A stretch of 64,000 bases of DNA, taken from positions 248,001 through 312,000 of the forward strand of contig NZ_JAERSG010000001.1 of NCBI RefSeq assembly GCF_016735675.1, written 5' to 3'. The notes beneath the pieces are model-generated. The model did no database searches and had not been told where the DNA came from. It saw only the letters and a program-made list of their open reading frames with translations. A program made the position numbers and the translations under genes. Positions 16,082-27,232 of this stretch are shown here, piece after piece. How positions within the stretch are numbered: the first letter of the stretch is position 1; each line of letters starts with the position of its first letter. The DNA is from Nocardioides baculatus (lineage in GTDB: Bacteria > Actinomycetota > Actinomycetes > Propionibacteriales > Nocardioidaceae).

Positions 16082-16716
16082 CGGGTCTCCAGGAGGGGGG
16101 CGATGCGAGCACGGATGGCGGCGGCGATCTCGTCGATCGGCGCGCGGGCGTCGAGGACCGCGTAGTGGTCGGGGTCGGCGGCCGCGAGGTCGAGGAAGCC
16201 CTGGCGCACGCGCTGGTGGAACTCCAGCGACTGGCCCTCGATGCGGTCGCGCCCGTCGAAGCGACCGAGGCCGGCCTCCGGCGCCAGGTCCAGCACGACG
16301 GTGAGTTGCGGGCGCAGGTCGGCCGTGGCCCAGCGGGCGACGGCCTCGACCTCCGACACCTCGAGCGTCCGGCCGGCGCCCTGGTAGGCCAGGGTGGAGT
16401 CGACGTAGCGGTCGGTGATCACGACCTCGCCCCGGGCGAGCGCGGGCAGCACGACGTGGTCGACGTGCTCGGCCTTGTCGGCGATGTAGAGCAGCGCCTC
16501 GGTGCGGTCGGACAGGTGACCGGTCGCCGGGTCGAGCACGATGCGGCGCATCTCCTTGCCGACCTCGGTGTCCCCCGGCTCGAAGGTCAGCAGCACCGTC
16601 CGCCCCTGCTCGACCAGCCAGTCGCGCAGCAGGCGCGACTGGGTGGACTTGCCGGCCCCGTCGCCCCCCTCGAAGCACACGAAGAGCCCGTGCTCGGAGT
16701 AGACGCCTGGGTTCAC
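16078..16716 (-). CDS. tmk: dTMP kinase
   Basis: 212 residues, normal length. The P-loop is FEGGDGAGKSTQSRL. The DR(Y/H) substrate motif is VVITDRYVDSTLAYQGAG. The FEPGDTEVGKEMR segment after the second strand corresponds to the dTMP-binding Arg region. It phosphorylates dTMP to dTDP for DNA synthesis. GTG 16716 lies seven bases after TAGGGT with no Shine-Dalgarno site, so a leaderless start is favoured over GTG 16725. It heads the tmk-holB-hydrolase operon through GTGA overlaps. Confidence 0.94.
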   Translation of the reverse strand: MNPGVYSEHGLFVCFEGGDGAGKSTQSRLLRDWLVEQGRTVLLTFEPGDTEVGKEMRRIVLDPATGHLSDRTEALLYIADKAEHVDHVVLPALARGEVVITDRYVDSTLAYQGAGRTLEVSEVEAVARWATADLRPQLTVVLDLAPEAGLGRFDGRDRIEGQSLEFHQRVRQGFLDLAAADPDHYAVLDARAPIDEIAAAIRARIAPLLETR

Positions 16717-16723
16717 GTCGCAC

Positions 16724-16729
16724 ACCCTA
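16724..16729 (-). promoter_or_regulatory. -10 hexamer of tmk operon
   Basis: TAGGGT on the minus strand ends seven bases before GTG 16716. Confidence 0.45.
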
Positions 16730-16838
16730 CGGGCGGGGTGGGACACGTACCGTCCCGCGCCCGCCGGCGACGGAGACGCGCAGGCATGGGTCCTCCCGCC
16801 GCGCGTGGGCAGATGGGCATGCGGTCCGTCGACCGGCG

Positions 16839-17561
16839 TCAGGCGCCGGAGGTGCCGCCGAAGATCACGGCAGCGAGCAGGAACGCCCAGCCGCCGGTGA
16901 GCCGACGGCCCGGGTGGCGCGGCCGGCCCACCCCGAGTGGGCCGCCGACCAGGACATAGGCGATCGCTCCGATGAGCGGAGACGCCAGCGCGAGCCAGAA
17001 CCACGCCCAGCGCGTCGCTCGCCAGGGCTCAGGCGCACCCATCACCATGAACAGGGCCGCGAACCATAGCACCAGGAGTGCCGATCCGGGAGCGCCGCGC
17101 AGGGTCCATCCCGCTGCCTCGAACCAGCTCCCGCTCCGGTAGTCGTGCCTGACGATCGCCACGTCAGGTCGCAGCTCCTGCAACGTCACCACCGGGTCGC
17201 CGACCACGACGGGCAGGTGGTCCGGGTTCGAGACGCGCCGGCCCAGCCGATCCGAGGAGACGACCAGGATCTCGGTGTAGCGGTGGATGAAGCGCGCCTC
17301 CCACTCGAGGCGAACGGTCGAGTAGCCGCGCCCCAGACCCCCCTTGGGCAGGCCGGTCACCTCGACCTCGGAGACCGACCCGTCGGCCAGGACGCCGTGC
17401 AGCGACCCCAGGTCGGCGCGACGCTCACCCACGGCCAGGATCGTCACGAGGACGATGAGCCAGGCGAGCGCGAAGACCGCACCGGTCAACCGCCAGCGAC
17501 CGTCCCGCCACTCGTCGTACGCCGGTGGCGCAGGCACCGAAAGCGTCGTCGTCTCCCCCAT
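16839..17561 (-). CDS. membrane protein of unknown function
   Basis: 240 residues with four hydrophobic helices: one near the N-terminus (LTGAVFALAWLIVLVTILAV), two centrally (ALLVLWFAALFMVMG, WAWFWLALASPLIGAIAYVLV) and one at the end (GGWAFLLAAVIFGG). Between helices 1 and 2 is an extracytoplasmic region of about 110 residues rich in beta strand. The architecture resembles DUF3592-type membrane proteins, but the match is not certain. It lies between tmk and topA on the same strand. Start ATG 17561 has no strong ribosome site. Confidence 0.78.
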   Translation of the reverse strand: MGETTTLSVPAPPAYDEWRDGRWRLTGAVFALAWLIVLVTILAVGERRADLGSLHGVLADGSVSEVEVTGLPKGGLGRGYSTVRLEWEARFIHRYTEILVVSSDRLGRRVSNPDHLPVVVGDPVVTLQELRPDVAIVRHDYRSGSWFEAAGWTLRGAPGSALLVLWFAALFMVMGAPEPWRATRWAWFWLALASPLIGAIAYVLVGGPLGVGRPRHPGRRLTGGWAFLLAAVIFGGTSGA

Positions 17562-17590
17562 GGTGAAAGGGTAGTGCCGGACGGGGTCGG

Positions 17591-17639
17591 CGACAGTGGA
17601 GCGGGACGCCCCTAGGTCGGGCCGCAGGCTCCACCGTCG
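17591..17639 (-). terminator. inverted repeat after topA
   Basis: CGAC-a-GTGGAGC at 17591-17602 pairs with GCTCCAC-c-GTCG at 17628-17639: 11 paired bases with one mismatch and a 25-base loop. It lies directly downstream of the topA stop and upstream of the membrane-protein gene, so it probably attenuates read-through. The long loop lowers confidence. Confidence 0.4.
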
Positions 17640-17642
17640 ACG

Positions 17643-20348
17643 TCAGGACTTCTTGGCGGTCTTCTTCGCGGCCGTCTTCTTCGCAGCCGTCTTCTTGGCG
17701 GTGGTCTTCTTGGCCGCGGCCTTCTTGGCGGGAGCCTTCTTCGCGCCCTTCTTGGCCGCCTTCTTCGCCGGACCGCGCTCGCGGCGCTCGGCCAAGAGCT
17801 CGGCCGCCCGCTCGAGGGTGATCGACTCGACGGTGTCGTCCTTGCGGAGGGTGGCGTTGTACTCGCCGTCGGTGACGTACTCGCCGAAGCGGCCCGCCTT
17901 CACGATGACCGGCTGCCCGGAGACGGGGTCGTTGCCGAGCTCCTTGAGCGGCGGGGTGGCCGCACCGCGGCCGCGCTGCTTGGGCTGGGCGTAGATCGCC
18001 TTGGCCTGGTCGAGGGTGATGTCGAAGATCTGGTCCTCGGAGGTGAGCGACCGCGAGTCGGTGCCCTTCTTGAGGTAGGGCCCGTAGCGACCGTTCTGCG
18101 CGGTGATCTCGGTGCCGTCCTCGTCGGTCCCGACGACGCGCGGCAGGTCGAGCAGCTTGACGGCCTCCTCGAGCGACACGGTGTCGAGGGTCATCGACTT
18201 GAAGAGCGAGCCGGTGCGCGGCTTGGCGCTCTTGGGCGCGTCGTCGGGCAGCACCTCGGTGACGTAGGGGCCGAAGCGACCGTTCTTCGCCACGATCTGG
18301 AGGCCGGTGTCGGGGTGGTTGCCCACGACCTGCTCCTCGCCGGCCGGGTTGGCCAGCAGCTCCTTGGCCTTGGCCACGGTGAGCTCGTCGGGCGGCAGGT
18401 CGTCGGGGACGTTGGCCCGGACCGGGGCGCCGTCGCCGTCCTCGGACGGCGGCCCCTCGACGTACGGGCCGTAGCGGCCGACGCGCAGGTCGATGCCCTC
18501 ACCGATCGGGAAGGTCGCCATCTCCTTGGCGTCGATCTCGCCGAGGTCGGTGACGAGCGTCTTGAGCCCGACAACGTCGCCGGCGCCGTAGTAGAACTCG
18601 CCGAGCTCCGTCGCGCGGTCCTTGCGACCGCCGGCGATCTCGTCGAGGACGTCCTCCATCGAGGCGGTGAACTCGTAGGACACCTGCCGCGGGAAGTGCT
18701 CCTCGAGCAGCCGGATCACCGAGAACGCCAGCCACGCCGGCACCAGCGCGGTGCCCTTCTTGTAGACGTAGCCGCGGTTGAGGATGGTGCCGATGATGGA
18801 GGCGTACGTCGACGGGCGACCGATCTCGCGGTCCTCGAGCTCCTTGATGAGCGTCGCCTCGGTGTAGCGCGAGGGCGGCTTCGTCTCGTGGCCCTCGGGG
18901 CTGAGCGTGGCGGCGGTCACCGCCGCACCCTGGGTGAGGTTGGGCAGCCGGGTCTCGGCGTCGTCCTTGCGCTTGGAGGCGTCGTCGATGTCCTCGACGT
19001 AGGCCTTGAGGAAGCCGTGGAAGGTGATCGTGCGACCGCTCGCGCTGAAGACCGCGTCGCGACCGTCGGAGGCAGCGCCGCCGATGCGGATCGTGACCGA
19101 GTTGCCGACCGCGTCCTTCATCTGCGAGGCGACGGTGCGCATCCAGATCAGCTCGTAGAGGCGGAACTGCTCACCCGAGAGACCGGTCTGGGCGGGCGTG
19201 CGGAACGTGTCGCCGGCAGGACGGATCGCCTCGTGCGCCTCTTGGGCGTTCTTGACCTTGGAGGCGTAGGTCCGCGGCGCGTCGGGCAGGTACTCGGCGC
19301 CGTACAGCTCACGCACCTGGTCGCGCGCCGCACCGACCGCGGCGCCCGAGAGCGTCGTGGAGTCGGTACGCATGTAGGTGATGAAGCCGTTCTCGTAGAG
19401 CCGCTGCGCGACCGACATCGTCACGCTGGCGCTCATCCCGAGCTTGCGGCTGGCCTCCTGCTGCAGCGTGGTCGTGCGGAAGGGGGCGTAGGGCGAGCGG
19501 CGGTAGGGCTTGGACTCGACCGAGCGGACGTCGTACGTCGCGTCGGCGAGGCCGGCGGCCAGCGCCTCGGCGTCGGCACGGCTGAGGTGGACGCGCTCGC
19601 CCTTGCCCTTCAGCTCGCCGGTGTTGTCGAAGTCGGAGCCGCGGGCGACGCGGACCTCGTCGACGGAGTAGAGCTTGGCGGGGAACATCCGCGGGTCGTG
19701 GCCGCTGCCGGCGTCGAAGGTCGCGTCGATGTCCCAGTAGGACGCGAGGCGGAACTTCATCCGCTCGCGCTCACGGTCGACCACCAGGCGGGTCGCGACC
19801 GACTGCACGCGGCCGGCGGAGAGGCCGGACATGACCTTCTTCCACAGCACCGGCGAGACCTCGTAGCCGTAGAGGCGGTCGAGGATGCGACGCGCCTCCT
19901 GGGCCTCGACGAGGTCGTCGTTGATGTCGCGGGGGTTCTCGACCGCGGCGAGGATCGCCGGCTTGGTGATCTCGTGGAAGACCATCCGGTGGACCGGCAG
20001 GCCCTTCGGCGGCTTCAGCTCGTCGAGGAGGTGCCACGCGATCGCCTCGCCCTCGCGGTCCTCATCGGTGGCGAGGTAGAGGGCGTCGGCCTCCTTCACC
20101 AGCTTCTTCAGCTTGGCGATGTGGCTCTTCTTGTCGCGCGGCACGACGTAGTAGGGCTCGAAGCCGTTGTCGACGTCGACCGCCAGGCGGCCCCACGGCT
20201 TGTCCTTGATCTTGGCCGGGGTGTCCGCCGCGTTGTTCGGCAGGTCGCGGATGTGCCCGATCGAGGACTCGACGACGTAGTCCTTGCCCAGGTAGCCGCC
20301 GATGGTGCGGGCCTTGGCCGGGGACTCGACGATGACGAGCTTTGCCAC
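17643..20348 (-). CDS. topA: DNA topoisomerase I
   Basis: 901-residue type IA topoisomerase. The TOPRIM domain starts LVIVESPAKARTIGGYLG, with its acidic pair in LATDEDREGEAIAWHL. The active-site tyrosine is in GFITYMRTDSTTLS. The C-terminal half holds several short repeats of the GRFGPYVTEVLPDD / GRYGPYLKKG kind, without zinc cysteines. It ends in a Lys/Ala tail (AKKTAAKKTAAKKT) that in actinobacteria gives processivity and DNA binding. GTG 20348 (VAKLVIVESP) has GGGAG nine bases upstream. It relaxes negative supercoils and is essential. Confidence 0.97.
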   Translation of the reverse strand: MAKLVIVESPAKARTIGGYLGKDYVVESSIGHIRDLPNNAADTPAKIKDKPWGRLAVDVDNGFEPYYVVPRDKKSHIAKLKKLVKEADALYLATDEDREGEAIAWHLLDELKPPKGLPVHRMVFHEITKPAILAAVENPRDINDDLVEAQEARRILDRLYGYEVSPVLWKKVMSGLSAGRVQSVATRLVVDRERERMKFRLASYWDIDATFDAGSGHDPRMFPAKLYSVDEVRVARGSDFDNTGELKGKGERVHLSRADAEALAAGLADATYDVRSVESKPYRRSPYAPFRTTTLQQEASRKLGMSASVTMSVAQRLYENGFITYMRTDSTTLSGAAVGAARDQVRELYGAEYLPDAPRTYASKVKNAQEAHEAIRPAGDTFRTPAQTGLSGEQFRLYELIWMRTVASQMKDAVGNSVTIRIGGAASDGRDAVFSASGRTITFHGFLKAYVEDIDDASKRKDDAETRLPNLTQGAAVTAATLSPEGHETKPPSRYTEATLIKELEDREIGRPSTYASIIGTILNRGYVYKKGTALVPAWLAFSVIRLLEEHFPRQVSYEFTASMEDVLDEIAGGRKDRATELGEFYYGAGDVVGLKTLVTDLGEIDAKEMATFPIGEGIDLRVGRYGPYVEGPPSEDGDGAPVRANVPDDLPPDELTVAKAKELLANPAGEEQVVGNHPDTGLQIVAKNGRFGPYVTEVLPDDAPKSAKPRTGSLFKSMTLDTVSLEEAVKLLDLPRVVGTDEDGTEITAQNGRYGPYLKKGTDSRSLTSEDQIFDITLDQAKAIYAQPKQRGRGAATPPLKELGNDPVSGQPVIVKAGRFGEYVTDGEYNATLRKDDTVESITLERAAELLAERRERGPAKKAAKKGAKKAPAKKAAAKKTTAKKTAAKKTAAKKTAKKS

Positions 20349-20619
20349 TTCAGATTGCTCCCTCTTGATGCGTGCCGAGTGTTGCTCGGCGCCGCCACCG
20401 TAGCGCCCGATCGGTTTTTCACCACGCCGCGGCGTCCACAGGGCCTCGCGTGGACTACGTCCACCTCCGTGAAGCGCCGGTCTGGACCGGGCCACCTCGG
20501 GCCTCGTGCCCTGTGGACAGACCGGCCACCGTCGGCCCCTGTGGAGAGCGGAGCGTCGCTGTCGGTCGGGCTGCCGACGGTGGGGACACCGACCCCCGTC
20601 CCGTCACCTGGAGGATGAG

Positions 20620-21404
20620 ATGTACGACCACCGCTACCACGACGACCTGCTCTGCACCCGACCCGCGAGAGGCTCGACGAGGGCGGGCGGCTCAGCCACC
20701 TCGTCTTCGTCGACGGTCGCCTCGTCGACGCCTGGAGCGAGCGGGTGGAGGACAGCGCGTACGCCGACGTGGCGCGCCGCCATGACGACGCCGCCCGGCC
20801 GCAGGTGGTGCAGAGCCCACCGCCGCTGCCCCGGCGCGTCCAGGCGCTCCACTGGCTCGACTGCGTGGCCGGCAGTCGTGAGGGCCTGCTCGCGATGACG
20901 GGATCGCACGTCGCCATGCCGCGGCTGCGCGAGCACCTCGACCCCGTGGCCGACGAGCCGTGGCTCGTCGCCGACGAGCTGCTGACCGACCTGCGGGAGG
21001 CACTGCTCCCGTCCGAGCTGGCGGCACCTCTGCGCGAGTGCCTGCTGCTGGCGCGGGACCGCTACCCCGAGCTCGCCGAGCGGATGACGCCCGCGCGGCT
21101 CGCGGCCGGCGTCGCGTGGGTGGTCGGCAAGGCCAACGCCGCCATCGGACCCGAAGGCCCGGTGACGCAGGTGCGGATCGCCGACCACCTCGGCACCACC
21201 TCGCTCAACGCCTGCGGCCAGCAGGTCCTCGGGCACGTACGCCGTCTCGGCTGGGTCAGTGCCCGCCCGTGGTCGTCCGGCGCGCCCGCGCTCACGGCGG
21301 TGGGGCGGGTCGAGCTGCTCTGCGCCTCGGTCCGGCGCGACCTCGTGGAGCTGCGCGACCGGTCGCTTGCGGAGGGGGCCAGGGCACTGCCCGAGGTCAC
21401 CTGA
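20620..21404 (+). CDS. hypothetical protein with apparent N-terminal frameshift
   Basis: The ATG at 20620 has an ideal GGAGG (20610-20614) five bases upstream and begins MYDHRYHDDLL. Around 20650-20665 that frame turns into low-complexity residues, while the -1 frame becomes protein-like (RERLDEGGRLSHLVFVDGRL) and runs to the stop at 21404. A simple CDS would start at GTG 20745 (EDSAYADVARRH). The intact part has a helical core with LAAGVAWVVGKANAAIG and VTQVRIADHLGTTSLNACG, a possible winged-helix reminiscent of DUF6398. Either a one-base lesion, an assembly error or programmed -1 slippage explains the break. Convergent overlap with the methyltransferase is 8 bp. Confidence 0.65.
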
Positions 21405-22863
21405 CCTCGAGGAAGCCTTCGCGGACCAGCTCGCGCACCACGGGGAGGTAGGCCGACCGCAGCTCGTCGACGTCCCGCTCGAGCAGCGCGGCGAGCGCGC
21501 CGAGGAGCCGGCCGACCGTCAGGTCGCCGTCGCAGGCACCGAGGAAGGCGGCCTCCAGCGTGTCGGCCGTGCGGGCCCGGCGGAAGCCGCGCTGCTGGCG
21601 GAGCACGATCGCCTCCGGGTCCTCCGCACCGGGCCGGCCGACGGTCTCCTGCTGGACATCGTCGCGGGCGACGAGGGTGGTCTCGAGCAGCTGGTCGTCA
21701 CCCAGCCCGCGCAGGTCGGTGACCGCCTCGCCCCAGGCGTGGATCGCGGGCCCGATGGGCTGCTCGACGTCGTACGGCCACTCGAGGAGCTGGTGGCTCC
21801 CCGACCCGCCGAGGCGGACGTTGATCCACCCGAAGCCGATGCCCTCGATCCCGGACTCCTCGAACCACGACAACCAGGTGTCGTAGCGGCGGGTGTAGTC
21901 CGGGCCGCCGTGGTGGCCGGAGTCCTTGAGCCAGAGCTCGACGTAGGACGCCGGGTCGAGCGTCTCGCGCTGCACCACCAGCGCGTCGCAGTCGTCGCGC
22001 AGCCACGACCCGAGTCGCTCGTCCCACGGCCGGCCCTCCACGACCGACCAGTTGGCCAGCACCTGGAGCCAGCCGCCGTCGGTGAGGTGGTCGGGGCCGG
22101 TGCGCACGATGTGCTCGACGACGCTGTCGCCGGGCAGGCCGGAGTCGCGGTAGACCAGCCGCTCGCCCGTGGCCGGGGAGATCACGAAGGGCGGGTTGGT
22201 CGAGACCAGGTCGAAGCGCTCCCCCGCGACCGGCTCGAAGAACGACCCGTTGCGCACGTCGACCTCGACACCGTTGAGCGCGGCGTTGAGCCGGGTCATC
22301 CAGAGGGCGCGGCTGTTGACGTCGGTGGCGACGACGCGGTCGGCGTGGCCGGCCAGGTGCAGGGCCTGCACGCCGCAGCCGGTGCCGAGGTCGAGGGCCG
22401 AGCCGACGGGTTCGCGCATGGTCAGCTGCGCCAGGCTCGTCGACGCGCTCGAGATGCCGAGGACGTGGTCGGGGCCGACGGCGACCGGCGCACCGTCGAG
22501 GCCGGGCGTCAGGTCGGAGACGATCCAGAGGTCGCGGTCCTCCGTCGCGTAGGGGCGGCAGTCGGTCCGCGCGGCGACCTCACTCACGCTCTGCTCGAGC
22601 AGGCCGGCGTTGCAGAGCCGGTCGACGAGCCCGGGCAGGGCGCGCTCGGCGTGGTCGCGCGCCACCGGAGCCTGCAGCAGGAACAGCCGGACCAGGGTGT
22701 CGAGGGGCGACCCCGACGTCGTACGCCGCAGGGCGGGGAGGGTCTCGTTGCGGCCGAGCGCACGGTGCGCGTCGTCGCCGATGTCCCCGGCCACGCGGTC
22801 GTAGGTGAAGTCGGCGGCGACGAGCGCGTCGCGGAGTGGGGCGACGAAGCCGAGGTCGGTCAT
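21397..22863 (-). CDS. class I SAM-dependent methyltransferase (HemK/RlmG-like, NPPF motif)
   Basis: 488 residues. An N-terminal winged-helix-like region (about 1-110) precedes a Rossmann methyltransferase core: SAM motif ALDLGTGCGVQALHL, acidic VVATDVNSRAL, and catalytic FDLVSTNPPFVISP. The NPPF tetrapeptide marks enzymes that methylate planar amides or exocyclic amino groups, such as PrmC glutamine or rRNA guanine/adenine. A further C-terminal domain of about 130 residues contains more winged-helix-like sequence. ATG 22863 overlaps the stop of the phosphoesterase gene (ATGA), so the two are coupled. The target is unknown. Confidence 0.88.
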   Translation of the reverse strand: MTDLGFVAPLRDALVAADFTYDRVAGDIGDDAHRALGRNETLPALRRTTSGSPLDTLVRLFLLQAPVARDHAERALPGLVDRLCNAGLLEQSVSEVAARTDCRPYATEDRDLWIVSDLTPGLDGAPVAVGPDHVLGISSASTSLAQLTMREPVGSALDLGTGCGVQALHLAGHADRVVATDVNSRALWMTRLNAALNGVEVDVRNGSFFEPVAGERFDLVSTNPPFVISPATGERLVYRDSGLPGDSVVEHIVRTGPDHLTDGGWLQVLANWSVVEGRPWDERLGSWLRDDCDALVVQRETLDPASYVELWLKDSGHHGGPDYTRRYDTWLSWFEESGIEGIGFGWINVRLGGSGSHQLLEWPYDVEQPIGPAIHAWGEAVTDLRGLGDDQLLETTLVARDDVQQETVGRPGAEDPEAIVLRQQRGFRRARTADTLEAAFLGACDGDLTVGRLLGALAALLERDVDELRSAYLPVVRELVREGFLEVR

Positions 22864-23672
22864 GCGCGCACCGCCTCCCGCTCGTGGTAGCCGGTGACCG
22901 GCTCGCCCGACCGCCACTCGTCGAGCATGCCCCGGTAGAGGCCGTGGCGCAGCTCGAGCTCGTAGCCGTCGTAGAGCGGCATCCCGAGCTCGCGCGCCGC
23001 CGCCAGCTCGGCCTCGACGTCGTAGGGGACGCGGACGTAGGAGACCGCCCAGGGCGCCGGCTCCTCGGAGCCGAGCACCCCCTCGAGGATGCAGTAGAGC
23101 GGTGTCGGGTCGCCCATGCAGTTGCCGACGGCGCCGGTGTTGAAGGCCGTACGGCCCTCGAGCTGGCACTCGTAGAACGGGTCGTGGGTGTCGCCGTAGC
23201 CGACGAGGTCGGGCTCGGGCGACTCGAAGCCGGTGGCCGGGGTGTTGGTGAAGAGCGCCTCGAACTCGGCCTGCGTACGGACGTAGCGCACGCGCCGGTG
23301 CACCGTCTCCTCGCTCGCGTGGAACAGCCGCACCCGCCGGCCCGACAGGAGGAAGTCGTGGCTGAAGGGCAGCGACCGCAGCCACTCCCCCTGTCCCGGC
23401 CCGAGCTGGGCGAGCCACCACTGCAGCGCCTCGCTGTCGAACTCCCGGTCCGGATCGGGCACGAAGTCGTCCCAGTTGCCCAGCAGGTTGACCTCGCAGC
23501 GCTCGCGGCACAGGTCGACCACCTCGCGCCCGCGCGGCCCCTTCCCGACGTAGTCGCCGAGGTTGTAGACGGCGGTGATCCCGCGCCTGTCGATGTCGGC
23601 CAGCACCGCCTCGAGCGCCGTCAGGTTGCCATGGACGTCCGAGATGAGGGCGATGCGCGTGGGATCAGGCAC
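22860..23672 (-). CDS. metallophosphoesterase, YfcE/diadenosine-tetraphosphatase-like
   Basis: 270 residues with the calcineurin-like metal motifs in order: ISDVHGNLTALEAVL, NLGDYVGKGPRG, LLGNWDD (the usual GNHD is altered to GNWDD), and LVGYGDTHDPF. The loss of His in the third motif is notable because that His normally helps the leaving group. These enzymes hydrolyse phosphodiesters or nucleotides with two metal ions. GTG 23672 lies six bases after TACGCT, leaderless. It is first gene of a two-gene operon with the NPPF methyltransferase. Confidence 0.86.
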   Translation of the reverse strand: MPDPTRIALISDVHGNLTALEAVLADIDRRGITAVYNLGDYVGKGPRGREVVDLCRERCEVNLLGNWDDFVPDPDREFDSEALQWWLAQLGPGQGEWLRSLPFSHDFLLSGRRVRLFHASEETVHRRVRYVRTQAEFEALFTNTPATGFESPEPDLVGYGDTHDPFYECQLEGRTAFNTGAVGNCMGDPTPLYCILEGVLGSEEPAPWAVSYVRVPYDVEAELAAARELGMPLYDGYELELRHGLYRGMLDEWRSGEPVTGYHEREAVRA

Positions 23673-23678
23673 GGTGCC

Positions 23679-23684
23679 AGCGTA
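23679..23684 (-). promoter_or_regulatory. -10 hexamer of phosphoesterase-methyltransferase operon
   Basis: TACGCT on the minus strand ends six bases before GTG 23672. Confidence 0.45.
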
Positions 23685-23727
23685 GGCGTCACGTCCGACG
23701 TGGCTCGGGGGGTGTGAGGATGGGCGG

Positions 23728-24621
23728 GTGCTCGAGCGACCACCCGACGTGACCGACGACGAGGTCCTCGGCCTGGTCCACCAGCACTGGGAGCCGCGCG
23801 CCGACGCGGTCGAGCACCTGCCGGTCGGTTGGGGCGCGCACCACTGGCGCGTCGACGTCGCGGGCGAGCCGACGCTCTTCCTGACCCTCGATCCCGACCT
23901 CCCCCGGCACACGCTCGCCAGCCTCGAGGCGGCGTACTCCTCGGCCGCCTCCCTCGACCTCGACTTCGTCTGGCCGTCGCGGCCGGGCTCGAGCGGTGCG
24001 TACGTCGTCGCGCTGGGCTCGCGCAAGGCCAGCGTCACCGGGTGGCTCGAGGGCTCACGTCCGACCGAGTCGGTCGCCGAGCTGCCGTCACTCCTCGCCG
24101 AGCTCCACGCTGCGCCTCGGCCGGCCGGTGCCCGCACCTGGTCGACGGAGGTCGAGCCCCGGCTGGGCGACCTGCTCCGTGACCTGCTGCAGCAGGAGTG
24201 GTCCGGACCGCTCGGCCCCGCCGCGCGCGAGCTCGTGGGCGAGCACCTCGTCCAGATCGGGACGTGGGCGCGCGAGCACGCGCGCCTGCTCGCCCTCGCC
24301 GACCCGTCGACGTACGTCGTCACGCACGGCGAGCCGCACGTCCGCAACCAGTGGCTCGCGCAGGGGCGCACGTGGCTGATCGACTGGGAGTCGCTGGTGC
24401 TCGCGCCGCGCGAGCGTGACCTCGCGACGCTCGTGCACGAGGGCCGCGACGTCGCCCACGACCGCGAGATGGTCCGGCTCTTCGACCTCGAGTGGCGCCT
24501 CGGGGAGATCTGGTCGTTCGCCCGGTGGCTCCAGGGCCCGCACGTCGGCGACGCCGACGACCGTACGGCGCTCGGCGGGCTCACCGGCGAGCTCACCCGC
24601 CCGCACTTCGACGAGGGGTAG
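23728..24621 (+). CDS. aminoglycoside-phosphotransferase-family kinase
   Basis: 297 residues of the APH/choline-kinase-like fold. The catalytic loop is VVTHGEPHVRNQWL, with HGEPHxRN in place of HGDxxxxN (Asp to Glu), and the metal motif is LIDWESLVLAP. The conserved N-terminal lysine region is weak. Substrates in this family include antibiotics, amino alcohols and sugars; none can be assigned. GTG 23728 follows GAGGAT at six bases. The gene is divergent from the phosphoesterase operon and ends at a strong bidirectional terminator. Confidence 0.82.
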   Translation: MLERPPDVTDDEVLGLVHQHWEPRADAVEHLPVGWGAHHWRVDVAGEPTLFLTLDPDLPRHTLASLEAAYSSAASLDLDFVWPSRPGSSGAYVVALGSRKASVTGWLEGSRPTESVAELPSLLAELHAAPRPAGARTWSTEVEPRLGDLLRDLLQQEWSGPLGPAARELVGEHLVQIGTWAREHARLLALADPSTYVVTHGEPHVRNQWLAQGRTWLIDWESLVLAPRERDLATLVHEGRDVAHDREMVRLFDLEWRLGEIWSFARWLQGPHVGDADDRTALGGLTGELTRPHFDEG

Positions 24622-24638
24622 ACCGAGCCTCCCCACCA

Positions 24639-24684
24639 AAACTGGAGCCTCACCCGCGAAGTTTCGGGGGTGAGGCTCCAGTTT
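24639..24684. terminator. bidirectional terminator, 17-bp perfect stem
   Basis: AAACTGGAGCCTCACCC (24639-24655) pairs perfectly with 24668-24684, and the 12-base interior can pair further (CGAA/TTCG). It sits between convergent genes (kinase plus strand, pyrophosphatase minus strand), with T-rich flanks on both sides. Confidence 0.85.
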
Positions 24685-24700
24685 CCCCGGGTACCCGGGG
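24685..24700. repeat. 16-bp perfect palindrome
   Basis: CCCCGGGTACCCGGGG directly follows the bidirectional terminator. It could form a second short hairpin or be a protein-binding site between the convergent genes. Confidence 0.5.
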
Positions 24701-24737
24701 ATCGCGACCCGGCGCCGGACACCGACGCCGGACGCGA

Positions 24738-27077
<2,340 letters not shown>

Positions 27078-27118
27078 GCGTGTCCTCCTAGGACGTAAAA
27101 GATCGTTGAACGCGCCGG

Positions 27119-27124
27119 AGTCTA
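27119..27124 (-). promoter_or_regulatory. -10 element of hppA
   Basis: TAGACT on the minus strand about 42 bases before the ATG, giving a short leader that includes the GGAGG site. Confidence 0.5.
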
Positions 27125-27131
27125 CGCAGAA

Positions 27132-27145
27132 GTGATCCAGATCAC
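27132..27145. promoter_or_regulatory. CRP/GlxR-type site upstream of hppA
   Basis: GTGA-TCCAGA-TCAC is a perfect GTGA-N6-TCAC palindrome, the core recognised by CRP/GlxR-family regulators. It lies 7 bp upstream of the hppA -10 hexamer, overlapping the -35 position. Confidence 0.6.
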
Positions 27146-27196
27146 GGGCCGGGGTGACCCACACCACACCGGGGTACCGGGTTGGAACGTACAAAG

Positions 27197-27220
27197 CCCC
27201 TCCGGGCGTGCCCGGAGGGG
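27197..27220 (-). terminator. terminator of the STAS gene
   Basis: A 10-bp GC stem (CCCCTCCGGG/CCCGGAGGGG) with a 4-base loop, followed on the minus strand by CTTTGT. It lies about 60 bases after the STAS stop codon. Confidence 0.8.
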
Positions 27221-27232
27221 TGAGGTGCGACG

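Noticed and set aside
17643-17770. Lysine/alanine repeat at the end of topA as a possible separate histone-like gene.
   Set aside because: It is in frame with and continuous from the topoisomerase, and such tails are typical of actinobacterial TopA.
23728-24621. Long alternative ORFs on the opposite strand of the kinase gene, such as the one reading into 22860-24722.
   Set aside because: High GC bias at third positions opens the opposite frame; the plus-strand frame has the conserved HGEP and IDWE kinase motifs.
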